Positions 1 to 7,210 of a stretch of 9,637 nt of DNA are shown piece by piece; positions within the stretch are counted from its first letter, which is position 1; each line of letters opens with the position of its first letter. The DNA lies in assembly GCA_028693695.1 (NCBI GenBank), contig JAQUUV010000061.1:1-9637 (forward strand), written 5' to 3'. The notes under the pieces are model-generated. The model searched no databases, had not been told where the DNA came from, and saw nothing but the letters and a program-made list of their open reading frames with translations. Made by a program: the position numbers and the translations under genes. The DNA comes from Syntrophomonas sp. (GTDB lineage: Bacteria; Bacillota; Syntrophomonadia; Syntrophomonadales; Syntrophomonadaceae).

Positions 1-16
1 CTTCCATATCTAGCAT

Positions 17-850
17 CTAGCTTCCTGTTTTGGCCCGTTTGCCCTGGCTGCTTTTCTTCTTCTTGGGATCAACCTTATTCGCCTCTGCTAGCTTAACACT
101 GGCTTTGAGGGCCTCCATCAGGTCAACAACTTTGCCACCCTGCGGCTGTGGGGTAGGTGTCACGATTTCCTGTCCTGCGATTTTAGCTTCAATCATTTCC
201 CACAAGGCTTTCCGGTAATCATCTTCGTAGCGTGCAGGATCAAAATCGATGGAGAGATTCTCGATTAGACTTACTGCCATTTTGATCTCGTTCTCATGCA
301 ACTTCTCTACCCCAATCCCCTTGCCAAGTTCAGCAGGCGAGCGAATTTCATCAGGATAGAAAATGGTCTCCAAAATCAAATGGTCATCCTTTACGCGCAA
401 GGCAGCCAGGGATTGCTTGGATCGTATCATGATTTTTGCGATGGCAATTTTTCCTGTTGTTTTCATGGCTTCAGTGATCAAGCTGTAAGCCTTGTCTCCG
501 CCAGGAGAAGGGGCGAGGTAATAGCTTTTGTCAAAATAAACCGGATCAACCTGTTCCAGTTTAACGAAGTCTAATATATCAATGGTTTTGGTATTTTCCT
601 GGGGAATACGCGCTAAATCTGCTTCATTAATAATCACGTAATTACCCGTCTGAAACTCATAGCCTTTGACGATATCCTCTGGCTTAATTTCTTTACTGCA
701 TTTCGAGCAGACCTTCTGATAGTTTACAGGGGCCATACATTCCTGGTGCAGATAATGGAATTTGAGATCTTTATTCTCCGTCGCTACATACATACTCACC
801 GGGATATTTACCAGGCCAAAACTCACTGCACCTTTCCAAAGTGTCTTCAT
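17..850 (-). CDS. ku: Bacterial Ku DNA-end-binding protein (non-homologous end joining)
   Basis: The 277-residue protein opens with the Ku signature MKTLWKGAVSFGLVNIPVSM and matches the bacterial Ku core throughout, including the YEF..GNYV block near 64-72 and the YYLAP block near 110-114. Bacterial Ku homodimers encircle broken DNA ends and recruit the LigD ligase in the cytoplasm or spore. A CxxC pair (C48, C51) lies in the N-terminal third. Residues 241-252 (VVDLMEALKASV) look like the short helix that usually follows the core, and the tail from 260 is lysine-rich (DPKKKK...KRAK), as in Ku proteins that contact DNA without a SAP domain. The length is normal for the family. The ATG start is supported by AAAGGAG at 859-865 with an 8-base spacer. 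No ligD is visible, and it could lie beyond the left edge. In Bacillus the pair is sporulation-controlled, but I could not find a clear sigma-G promoter here. Confidence 0.96.
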   Translation of the reverse strand: MKTLWKGAVSFGLVNIPVSMYVATENKDLKFHYLHQECMAPVNYQKVCSKCSKEIKPEDIVKGYEFQTGNYVIINEADLARIPQENTKTIDILDFVKLEQVDPVYFDKSYYLAPSPGGDKAYSLITEAMKTTGKIAIAKIMIRSKQSLAALRVKDDHLILETIFYPDEIRSPAELGKGIGVEKLHENEIKMAVSLIENLSIDFDPARYEDDYRKALWEMIEAKIAGQEIVTPTPQPQGGKVVDLMEALKASVKLAEANKVDPKKKKSSQGKRAKTGS

Positions 851-1088
851 GAATGTCGCTCCTTTCCAGTCTTATTCACACCTAGCTTCTAGCCACTGCG
901 AGCAATTTATTCCACGAGTCGGACTCATCATCGGGAAGAGAACTCATGTACCTCGGATAGCATTAGTTATTGTTACATAATATTTTCCATTAGAGGAGAG
1001 ATATAAATACGTGGTAAATCATGGAGAAAAAAATGAGAACCTTTAGATATCGACGACGTAGGAGGATCGGAAAAATTAATTTTGGGCG

Positions 1089-1115
1089 AAAAAAAGCAGG
1101 TCTTGATACCTGCTT
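1089..1115 (-). terminator. Rho-independent terminator downstream of the DUF1540 gene
   Basis: An 8-bp perfect stem (AAGCAGGT at 1094-1101 with ACCTGCTT at 1108-1115) has a 6-base loop. On the minus strand it is followed directly by seven T (1095 to 1089). It lies 22 bases beyond the stop codon of the DUF1540 gene, which transcribes toward it. Confidence 0.85.
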
Positions 1116-1137
1116 GTGGGACTCTTAAACAACTTTT

Positions 1138-1356
1138 CTAATTCTGCAGACCAAAACGTTTAATATGTTCATCCCGATCCTCTTTTTGGACATCCCGCCT
1201 TTTATAACTCATACATAGGGTCTCTTCTTCTGCTATGCCGCTAGATGCGTTGTTACTGGCACCTACCTGGATGTTGGAAAGAGTACATTCATTATTTTCG
1301 AAATAATGGCAACTGGAGACATTACAACCAATGGCCTGACTCCCGAGTTTACTCAT
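1138..1356 (-). CDS. DUF1540 small cysteine-containing protein
   Basis: This 72-residue protein has the DUF1540 pattern: C11, C16 followed by HYFENNEC (C24), then SNIQVGAS and a final C48 in LCMSY. DUF1540 proteins are small, widespread in Clostridia and other Firmicutes, often present in several copies, and of unknown function. The four conserved Cys suggest a metal or disulfide knuckle, which is an inference. The C-terminal 24 residues are highly charged and look disordered. The ATG is preceded by GGGAGGT with a 7-base spacer, so the start is firm. The gene is monocistronic, with its own terminator downstream, and feoB ends about 100 bases upstream of it on the same strand. Confidence 0.85.
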   Translation of the reverse strand: MSKLGSQAIGCNVSSCHYFENNECTLSNIQVGASNNASSGIAEEETLCMSYKRRDVQKEDRDEHIKRFGLQN

Positions 1357-1377
1357 TCAGATACCTCCCTCAGTTTT

Positions 1378-1383
1378 ATTATA
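1378..1383 (-). promoter_or_regulatory. Possible -10 element for the DUF1540 gene
   Basis: A perfect TATAAT reads on the minus strand 22 bases upstream of the DUF1540 ATG. This would give a short leader that just contains the GGGAGGT ribosome site. The expected -35 position is AT-rich (AAATTT) and matches TTGACA poorly, so the promoter is only tentative. Confidence 0.35.
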
Positions 1384-1458
1384 GTTTGCGGGATTTTCTG
1401 AAATTTATTCTGCATTAAGACAACCCCTCGGGGAATTCATACAAACCTTGCCATATAG

Positions 1459-3606
1459 TTAAACCAATCCCAAAAATCGTGCGGTTTGCGCCACCAAAAA
1501 ACATAAAACCATGCCAGTTATGGTAGGTACAAGAAAAGCAATTAAGGGCCATTTCTTGCTTTGAGTCTCTTTATAGATGGTAAGCATTGTCGTTCCACAG
1601 GGGAAATGGTTGAGGCAAAACAGCATAGTACATACTGCTGTCAACCAGGTCCATCCATTAGATATAAATAATTCTCTTAAAGCTTCCAGGTTGTCTAATT
1701 CGATCATATGGCCGGTAGACATATAGGTCATAATAAGGATCGGGATGACAATTTCATTGGCCGGAAATCCTAATATAAATGCCATAAGGATGAATCCATC
1801 CAGCCCTAAGCAAGAAGCGAAAGGATCTAAAATATTAGCTCCATATTGTATAAGGCTTACCTCTCCGACGTGGACGTTAGCCAAAATCCAAATAATTAAA
1901 CCCGCTGGGGCCGCCACCATAGCCGCCCGAGCTAGAACGAACAAGGTCCGGTCATAGATTGAGTGCAAGATGATCCTTCCCACTTGAGGTTTTCTATACG
2001 GAGGCAGTTCTAAGGTAAAGGAAGAGGGTAAACCTTTCAAAATTGTCTTGGATAAAACTCTTGAAACAATTAGCGTTATCACTACCCCAAGTACTATTAT
2101 CCCTACAATAGTAAGGGCTGCTATGAGAGATTGGTATTTACCTGCTGTCCCAGCGATAAAAATCGTCGCCAGAGCAATCAAGGTGGGAAAACGTCCGTTA
2201 CAGGGAACAAAGTTATTGGTTATAGTTGCAATCAGCCGCTCCCTAGGGGAATCAATAATTCGGCAGGCGATCACCCCTGCTGCATTACACCCGAATCCCA
2301 TGCACATAGTTAATGCCTGTTTCCCATGGGCACAAGCTTTTTTGAAAAAATTATCTAAATTAAAGGCAACCCGTGGTAGGTATCCCAAATCTTCTAAAAT
2401 GGTAAATAGGGGAAAGAAAATCGCCATCGGTGGTAACATCACTGCGACCACCCAGGCCAGGGTTCGATACATGCCTAGAACCAGCGCTCCATGCAGCCAA
2501 TCCGCCCAACCGGCCCACACAAAAAAATCGGTCAAGCGTTCCTCCATCCAGAATAGGCCCATGGCTAAAACTTGTGAAGGATAATTAGCTCCTTGAATCG
2601 TAATCCAAAATACCAAGCCTAATAAGGTGATCATAATAGGAATTCCAAATAATCTGGATGTTAGGATATTATCTATTTTCCGGTCCAACTGATTATACTG
2701 TTGGTTTTCAAAGAACACTGTCTTTTCCCGGATTTCTTCCGTAAATTTAATGATACCCGTCACTATTCTATCCCGGAGTTCATCTTTTCCAATCTGCCTT
2801 TGATCTAGGTATTGTTCAACCCTGGTTAACATAGCTGATATGGCATTATCTTCCCGGATATCAGTTCCCAGATAATTTTTAAGAGAATCAAGAATTGTAC
2901 TATCACCCTCAATTAACCTTAAAGCCACCCACCTGCTTTTAGTTTTATCTTTTATGCTTTCCCTGATATTTGGCTCAAGCATCCGGACTAGCTCTTCTAT
3001 AATCTCATCATAACGAATCTCTATTGGATTGGTTTTCACCTCACCGCTAGCTACACTATATACTGCATCCTGTAATTCTTTTAAACCCAACCCAACTCTG
3101 GCATTCGTACCTATCACAGGAACCCCCAGAAGTTTGGAAAGTTTGGGTAAATCAACGCGGATATTTTTTCTTCTTGCCTCATCTAAGAGATTCACGCAAA
3201 CAACCACGTTGTCAGTAATCTCCATAACCTGCAAAACCATATTCAAATTTCTTTCCAGACTGGTTGCATCGGTCACCACCACCGTTGCATCCGGTCTGCC
3301 AAAGCAGATGAAATCTCTTGCCACTTCCTCCTCAAGCGAATTTGCCAGTAGGGAATAGGTACCGGGCAAATCAACCAGAATATAATCCTTTCCGTTATGA
3401 GTATATTTCCCCTGAGCATTGGTTACTGTTTTCCCGGGCCAGTTTCCGGTATGCTGGTTTAATCCGGTCAGGGTGTTAAAGACCGTGCTTTTCCCCGTAT
3501 TAGGGTTTCCAGCCAAAGCAATCACCAAATCATTCGGTGAATTCAGCTGCACCTGAAACATTTCTTTCATCGCACCCAGCCCAGTGGATTGATGTGTCAG
3601 ACCCAT
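1459..3606 (-). CDS. feoB: FeoB ferrous iron transporter, GTPase-gated
   Basis: This 715-residue inner-membrane protein imports Fe(II). The N-terminal G domain shows G1 GNPNTGKS (33-40), the G2 Thr in GKTVT (T60), G3 DLPG (79-82) and G4 NLLD (139-142). A helical region (about 195-300) links it to the membrane domain, which starts near 318. The membrane part has the FeoB Gate blocks: LPRVAF (about 409-414), MGFGCN (436-441), VPCNGRFP (467-474), and the C-terminal NHFPCGTT...IYKETQSKKW block (666-686). The length is normal for a Gram-positive FeoB without a fused FeoA. The ATG start is supported by AAGGTGG upstream. The gene follows feoA by 13 bases, which implies one operon, and no feoC follows. 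No clear terminator is visible in the gap before the DUF1540 gene. Confidence 0.98.
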   Translation of the reverse strand: MGLTHQSTGLGAMKEMFQVQLNSPNDLVIALAGNPNTGKSTVFNTLTGLNQHTGNWPGKTVTNAQGKYTHNGKDYILVDLPGTYSLLANSLEEEVARDFICFGRPDATVVVTDATSLERNLNMVLQVMEITDNVVVCVNLLDEARRKNIRVDLPKLSKLLGVPVIGTNARVGLGLKELQDAVYSVASGEVKTNPIEIRYDEIIEELVRMLEPNIRESIKDKTKSRWVALRLIEGDSTILDSLKNYLGTDIREDNAISAMLTRVEQYLDQRQIGKDELRDRIVTGIIKFTEEIREKTVFFENQQYNQLDRKIDNILTSRLFGIPIMITLLGLVFWITIQGANYPSQVLAMGLFWMEERLTDFFVWAGWADWLHGALVLGMYRTLAWVVAVMLPPMAIFFPLFTILEDLGYLPRVAFNLDNFFKKACAHGKQALTMCMGFGCNAAGVIACRIIDSPRERLIATITNNFVPCNGRFPTLIALATIFIAGTAGKYQSLIAALTIVGIIVLGVVITLIVSRVLSKTILKGLPSSFTLELPPYRKPQVGRIILHSIYDRTLFVLARAAMVAAPAGLIIWILANVHVGEVSLIQYGANILDPFASCLGLDGFILMAFILGFPANEIVIPILIMTYMSTGHMIELDNLEALRELFISNGWTWLTAVCTMLFCLNHFPCGTTMLTIYKETQSKKWPLIAFLVPTITGMVLCFLVAQTARFLGLV

Positions 3607-3619
3607 TTACAATACCACC

Positions 3620-3868
3620 TTATCTATCCGTTCCCAGCAATTCCACCAGTATTTGAGATGCTTCTTCGGAACGAAGTGCGATAACTGCCCCCCGAATCTC
3701 GTAGGCTACAGGATCTCCTGAAGGACTTTTTCTCAGCGATTCCACTTTCGTATCATAAATAAGCCCTAAATCCAGCATTCTTCTTCTTTCATTTCCCTGA
3801 GCAGTCAATTTTCGAACTTTGCCAAAGCTACCAGGAGACAGATGATGTAATGGAATTAGACTTTCCAC
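3620..3868 (-). CDS. feoA: FeoA, SH3-like partner of FeoB
   Basis: FeoA is a small cytoplasmic SH3-fold protein needed for FeoB-mediated Fe(II) uptake. The signature is PLHHLSPGSFGKVRKL at the N terminus, then ERRRMLDLGLIYDTKVES and a C-terminal GDPVAYEIRGAVIALRSEEA. I chose the GTG at 3868 (82 residues). It gives the usual FeoA length, places the conserved PL..L.PG motif near the N terminus as in relatives, and has GGGGG (3877-3881) 8 bases upstream. A longer reading from the ATG at 3913 adds 15 residues, but that codon lies inside a long palindrome and has no ribosome site. An intermediate ATG at 3883 also lacks a good site. The gene is first in the feoA-feoB operon and divergent from a DtxR/MntR-type regulator. 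Confidence 0.93.
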   Translation of the reverse strand: MESLIPLHHLSPGSFGKVRKLTAQGNERRRMLDLGLIYDTKVESLRKSPSGDPVAYEIRGAVIALRSEEASQILVELLGTDR

Positions 3869-3909
3869 AATTGATACCCCCATAAAAGTGATAATTTTCA
3901 TAAAACATA

Positions 3910-3958
3910 TCATAGTATAAGTCGTGAGAAGCTTTTTTTCTCACGACTTATACTATGA
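3910..3958. repeat. Perfect 21-bp inverted repeat between feoA and the metalloregulator
   Basis: The left arm 3910-3930 (TCATAGTATAAGTCGTGAGA plus one A) pairs without mismatch with the right arm 3938-3958 around a 7-base centre, GCTTTTT. Both arms contain TATACT, reading outward on each strand (3918 to 3913 on minus, 3949-3954 on plus), a plausible -10 sequence for either divergent gene. No good -35 lies 17 bases away from either. No T-run follows the stem on either strand, so it is not a standard terminator. It could be an operator, a 5'-leader hairpin of feoAB, or a small mobile remnant. The structure is certain and the role is unknown. Confidence 0.9.
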
Positions 3959-4056
3959 CTCAGCAACTCCTTTTGTTACTACTTTTAGCAGGAGCTTAAC
4001 GGGAAACTTTAGAACCTATTTCATAGAAATGTAGACCTTGGGAAAGGTGTGACAGC

Positions 4057-4539
4057 ATGGAAAACGATCAGGATTTTCATACAGTGCGGGGTTATGAAAT
4101 CCTTAAAAAAGACCACAGCAATCTTACTCCCAGTATGGAAGATTATCTTGAGATGATTTATAGAAACTGCCTGACAGAAGGGTATATTCGCATCAACAAC
4201 CTTGCCAAGCGACTAAATGTTAAAGCATCATCTGCGTCAAAGGTTGCTCAAAAGCTATCAGAAATGACTTATATCAATTATGAAAAATATGGAATTATTC
4301 AATTAACGGAAAAAGGTAAATATATTGGTAAATTCCTACTGACCCGGCATAATAGCGTGGAAACTTTCCTCAAAAATTTAGGTGTTGAAACTAACGTATT
4401 AATTGAAACCGAATTAATCGAACATCATCTTAGCTTGGACACTCTTGAAAAAATTGAAATATTTAATGATTTCGCGATAGCAAATCCTGATATCATCAAA
4501 AAGCTTCATAAGTTTGAGAAAAAAAACGAAGGCCTATAA
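4057..4539 (+). CDS. DtxR/MntR-family metal-dependent transcriptional regulator
   Basis: This 160-residue protein has the two-domain form of MntR, with an N-terminal winged helix and a helical metal-binding and dimerisation domain, and no C-terminal SH3 domain. LTPSMEDYLEMIY (23-35), the helix-turn-helix around 43-68 and EKYGIIQLTEKGKYIGK (76-92) align closely with Bacillus MntR as I recall it. The MntR metal ligands appear conserved: D29 and E32 (MntR D8, E11), H98 (H77), and E119, E122, H123 in TELIEHH (E99, E102, H103). Aspartate at the D8 position is MntR-like, whereas DtxR/IdeR has methionine there. About 21 extra residues precede the conserved core. AAAGGTGTGA just upstream supports the ATG. 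Because it diverges from feoAB it probably controls iron uptake, though the metal it senses is open. Confidence 0.93.
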   Translation: MENDQDFHTVRGYEILKKDHSNLTPSMEDYLEMIYRNCLTEGYIRINNLAKRLNVKASSASKVAQKLSEMTYINYEKYGIIQLTEKGKYIGKFLLTRHNSVETFLKNLGVETNVLIETELIEHHLSLDTLEKIEIFNDFAIANPDIIKKLHKFEKKNEGL

Positions 4540-4558
4540 CGATAAGGCCCTCGTTTTT
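4522..4558. terminator. Bidirectional terminator between two convergent genes
   Basis: A 14-bp stem with one mismatch (4522-4535 with 4545-4558) ends in T-runs on both strands: TTTTTT at 4554-4559 on plus, and a run of T at 4526 to 4519 on minus. The stop codon of the regulator gene lies in the loop. It serves the regulator on the plus strand and the exported-protein gene on the minus strand, which ends at 4573. Confidence 0.9.
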
Positions 4559-4572
4559 TAATTGGTTGTCAT

Positions 4573-5280
4573 TTATTTTTTATTCTGGGAACTCCTTTCA
4601 GGAGCGGTTATCTCTATCTTTTTACCAAAATCAGAGAACTCCACTTGGATTTCCAGATTAGTTGTTTCGTTGCGTTTATTAGTGGCAGTTAGAACTGCCT
4701 TCCTAATATTATCATCGTGGTAATCGATCCATATCAGATATTCAAAATCTTTCCATAAGTTCTCTAATAACTGAGTCTCTACTGAAGGTCTACATTTCAC
4801 CACCAGGCATTCCGCACCATCTATTTTTTCAAACTTAACTTTTTCTACCACATTTACATTTGTGAACCGGAAATTAGACAGGGGATTTAATTCTGAAATA
4901 AGAATTTCTTCCGAATTTGTGGTACCACTCTCTATAACCAGCCATTTTTTTGAAAGAGAATCATAATTATAGATGGTTCGATTAATATAATAAATATCGA
5001 CTGGTGTGTTAACCATCTCCCCCTTTATATGCGTATTACCATTAGATTTTTCTCCTTCTACCTCACTTATCACCTCCTTTCGATCATTAACAGTAAATCC
5101 GGAATGCAGTTTGTATCTAAAACTATCGCTGCCAAGCATATTATTGAGGGCTGTCTGCAGTTCCATCCCTGGTTCCAATTGCGATCTTTCATAATATTGG
5201 CTTATAGTCTTGGCACTGGCCAATATAGCAGCTAGAACCAGAATTGAAGACAGTACGATGATCCATCTGGTTTTGTTTAT
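4573..5280 (-). CDS. Exported protein of unknown function, possible LolA/LppX-like fold; apparent ATA start
   Basis: I do not recognise a named family. From ATA at 5280 the product has 235 residues and opens with a textbook signal peptide: NKTR, then a hydrophobic run WIIVLSSILVLAAILA and an ASA cleavage motif (about residue 23). There is no lipobox Cys, so it is secreted or wall-associated rather than a lipoprotein. The mature part is rich in beta-prone stretches (VDIYYINRTIYNYDSLSKKW, ECLVVKCRPS, EYLIWIDYHDDNIRKAVLTA, LEIQVEFSDFGKKIEI). These recall Firmicute LolA/LppX-like envelope proteins, a fold-level guess. No ATG, GTG or TTG gives a complete signal peptide. An in-frame TGA lies at 5289-5287, and the first TTG (5223) would cut the signal in half and lacks a ribosome site. 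TAAGGGGTGA (5287-5296) stands 6 bases before the ATA. Confidence 0.75.
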   Translation of the reverse strand: MNKTRWIIVLSSILVLAAILASAKTISQYYERSQLEPGMELQTALNNMLGSDSFRYKLHSGFTVNDRKEVISEVEGEKSNGNTHIKGEMVNTPVDIYYINRTIYNYDSLSKKWLVIESGTTNSEEILISELNPLSNFRFTNVNVVEKVKFEKIDGAECLVVKCRPSVETQLLENLWKDFEYLIWIDYHDDNIRKAVLTATNKRNETTNLEIQVEFSDFGKKIEITAPERSSQNKK

Positions 5281-5456
5281 TACCCCTCACCCCTTACACT
5301 ATTAGTTCCTGGATAGCAAATACCGGCCTACTCAATTCGTAATATATTGTATTAGACCATTTTTTAATATATACCGAATTCAGGAACAGAATATTATTCC
5401 ATAAAAGCTATTACGATGACTGCTTTTAGAATAGTTATTAAATAGTTTACAATAAG
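5281..5456. other. AT-rich intergenic region, no gene seen
   Basis: This stretch between the exported-protein gene and the groEL terminator has no coding potential that I can support on either strand. It should contain the promoter of the exported-protein gene on the minus strand. TATATT-like boxes are present (around 5370-5380), but none has a convincing -35 partner at the right spacing. Confidence 0.6.
5287..5296 (-). promoter_or_regulatory. Ribosome binding site pointing to a non-canonical ATA start
   Basis: TAAGGGGTGA on the minus strand is close to the ideal AAGGAGGTGA and lies 6 bases before ATA at 5280-5278. It is the only good ribosome site near the 5' end of the exported-protein gene, and it decides the start in favour of the form with a full signal peptide. 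Confidence 0.6.
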
Positions 5457-5495
5457 AAACAGCCGGTGCAGTTTTTTCAACTACACCGGCTGTTT
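5457..5495 (-). terminator. Terminator of the groES-groEL operon
   Basis: A 17-bp stem with a single mismatch (5457-5473 with 5479-5495) and a 5-base loop lies about 35 bases past the groEL stop. The minus strand continues with a short T-rich tail (TTTCTTATT), which is moderate for intrinsic termination. The length and GC-rich core make it the likely operon end. Confidence 0.85.
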
Positions 5496-5530
5496 TATAA
5501 TTTTCAGTTTTTCTCGGGAATGGGCAGAGC

Positions 5531-7186
5531 TTACATCATACCGCCCATACCGCCGCCCATGCCACCCATGCCGCCGCCGCCCATGGCACCCATGCCTTTG
5601 TCTTCGCCAGGCTTCTCAGATACAATGGCTTCGGTAGTCAGTACCATAGCTGCAATGCTAGCAGCGTTCTGTACTGCAGAGCGAGTGACTTTGGCAGGAT
5701 CAATGATACCAGCCGCAATCATGTCCTCGTAAACATTAGTTAAAGCATTGAAGCCCATTCCCGGCTGTGCTGCCTGTGCTTCTTTTACCTTTTCAACCAC
5801 GACCGAACCTTCAATGCCAGCATTGTTAGCGATTTGACGCAGTGGTTCTTCCATAGCTTTCTTAACCAGCTTTACACCAGTCATTTCATCACCCTCAGCC
5901 TCCACTTTATCAATCGCAACAATAGCGTTGATGAGGGCAACTCCTCCACCGGACACGATACCCTCTTCTACAGCGGCCTTAGTAGCTGCTAGAGCATCTT
6001 CAATACGGTGCTTTTTCTCTTTAAGTTCAGTTTCAGTCGCAGCTCCAACCTTGATAATGGCTACGCCACCAGATAGTTTAGCCATTCTTTCCTGAAGCTT
6101 CTCTTTATCATATTCAGATTCACTTTCTTCAAACTGAATCTTAATGTTTGCAATCCGAGCCTTTACATCAGCTTCTGTGCCTGCGCCATCAACAATAATG
6201 GTTTCGTCTTTCTTAACAACTACCTTGGCAGCTCTTCCCAGCATTTCCAAGGTCACATTCTCCATTTTAATACCTATATCTTCAGAGGCAACCTGTCCTT
6301 TAGTCAAGACCGCAATATCCTCGAGCATAGCTTTTCTTCTTTCGCCAAAGGCTGGAGCTTTAACTGCTACACAGGTAAAGGTTCCTCTAAGTTTGTTGAC
6401 TACCAGGGTAGCTAGAGCCTCACCTTCAATGTCCTCGGCAATAAGAAGCAAGGGCTTGCCGCTTTGAACTACCTTTTCCAGAACTGGAAGGATTTCACTA
6501 ATTGCGGATATCTTCTTATCACTGATTAGAATATAGGGGTTGTCAAGGCTAGCTACCATCTTCTCAGTATCCGTGATCATGTAAGGGGAAATATAACCAC
6601 GATCGAAATTCATCCCTTCCACTACTTCCAGGGATGTACCTACTGAATTTGATTCTTCTACGGTTATAACTCCGTCGCGGCCAACTTTCTCCATAGCATC
6701 GGCAATCAGGGAGCCAATCTCAGGGTCGCTGGCGCTAATAGCAGCCACTTGAGCAATGGCTTCTTTGGATTCTACCGGTTTGCTAATAGCCTTAATTTCC
6801 TCGATAGCAGCCTTGACTGCTTTCTCGATGCCTTTTCTCATAATCATGGGGTTTGCCCCAGCGGCAACGTTTTTCAAACCTTCTTTAATCATAGCCTGAG
6901 CCAAAACGGTGGCCGTAGTGGTTCCATCGCCTGCCACATCATTGGTCTTGATGGCAACTTCTTTTACCAGCTGGCAACCCAGGTTTTCCCAGGGGTCTTC
7001 CAGGTCGATATCACGAGCAATGGTAACACCATCATTGGTAATCGTAGGTGAACCAAATTTTCTATCCAGAACAACATTCCTGCCCTTAGGACCTAGTGTA
7101 ACCTTGACCGCATTGGCCAAAGTGTCAACGCCTTTTTCCAGAGACCTTCTGGCATCTTCTCCAAATTTAATTTCTTTGGCAAACAT
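5531..7186 (-). CDS. groEL: GroEL chaperonin, 60 kDa subunit
   Basis: GroEL forms the double-ring chaperonin that folds proteins in an ATP-driven cycle with GroES. This is a 551-residue, full-length family member. The ATP-site residues are in place: D52 in NDGVTIARD, D87 in AGDGTTTA, and D397 in RIEDALAATKAAVEEG, followed by the GGGVAL loop. The apical domain includes the usual GYISPYM block (198-204) and LLLIAEDIEGEALATLVVNK (246-265). The C terminus has the flexible Gly-Met tail of group I chaperonins (GGMGGMGGGMGGMM type). The ATG at 7186 follows AAGGAGGGT with a short spacer. It lies 24 bases after the groES stop and is co-transcribed with groES from the CIRCE-controlled promoter. Confidence 0.99.
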   Translation of the reverse strand: MFAKEIKFGEDARRSLEKGVDTLANAVKVTLGPKGRNVVLDRKFGSPTITNDGVTIARDIDLEDPWENLGCQLVKEVAIKTNDVAGDGTTTATVLAQAMIKEGLKNVAAGANPMIMRKGIEKAVKAAIEEIKAISKPVESKEAIAQVAAISASDPEIGSLIADAMEKVGRDGVITVEESNSVGTSLEVVEGMNFDRGYISPYMITDTEKMVASLDNPYILISDKKISAISEILPVLEKVVQSGKPLLLIAEDIEGEALATLVVNKLRGTFTCVAVKAPAFGERRKAMLEDIAVLTKGQVASEDIGIKMENVTLEMLGRAAKVVVKKDETIIVDGAGTEADVKARIANIKIQFEESESEYDKEKLQERMAKLSGGVAIIKVGAATETELKEKKHRIEDALAATKAAVEEGIVSGGGVALINAIVAIDKVEAEGDEMTGVKLVKKAMEEPLRQIANNAGIEGSVVVEKVKEAQAAQPGMGFNALTNVYEDMIAAGIIDPAKVTRSAVQNAASIAAMVLTTEAIVSEKPGEDKGMGAMGGGGMGGMGGGMGGMM

Positions 7187-7210
7187 CTATGTACCCTCCT
7201 TATTTTATAA

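Noticed and set aside
915..945. Hammerhead-ribozyme-like string TGATGAGTCCGAC on the minus strand upstream of ku
   Set aside because: The CUGAUGA and GAAA core boxes are not both present, and the only stem is GAGTC/GACTC with a one-base centre, so no three-stem fold is possible.
1420..1436. CCCC/GGGG inverted repeat after feoB as a terminator
   Set aside because: The stem is about 4-6 bp with a two-base loop, and no T-tract follows on the minus strand.
2048..2584. Long plus-strand open frame of 178 codons opposite feoB
   Set aside because: It is a shadow of the feoB coding strand, with no ribosome site and no recognisable protein features.
3869..3913. Longer FeoA starting at ATG 3913 or 3883
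   Set aside because: The first ATG lies in the palindrome and the second lacks a ribosome site. The extra residues have no FeoA counterpart and make the protein longer than usual.
3885..3915. Fur-box-like TGATAATTTTCAT upstream of feoA
   Set aside because: Only one half matches TGATAAT and the other half does not complete the 7-1-7 palindrome. An AT-rich leader gives such matches by chance.
5305..5388. GTTCCTG ... CAGGAAC inverted repeat upstream of the exported-protein gene
   Set aside because: Seven-base arms about 70 bases apart in AT-rich DNA are within chance expectation, and no structure extends them.
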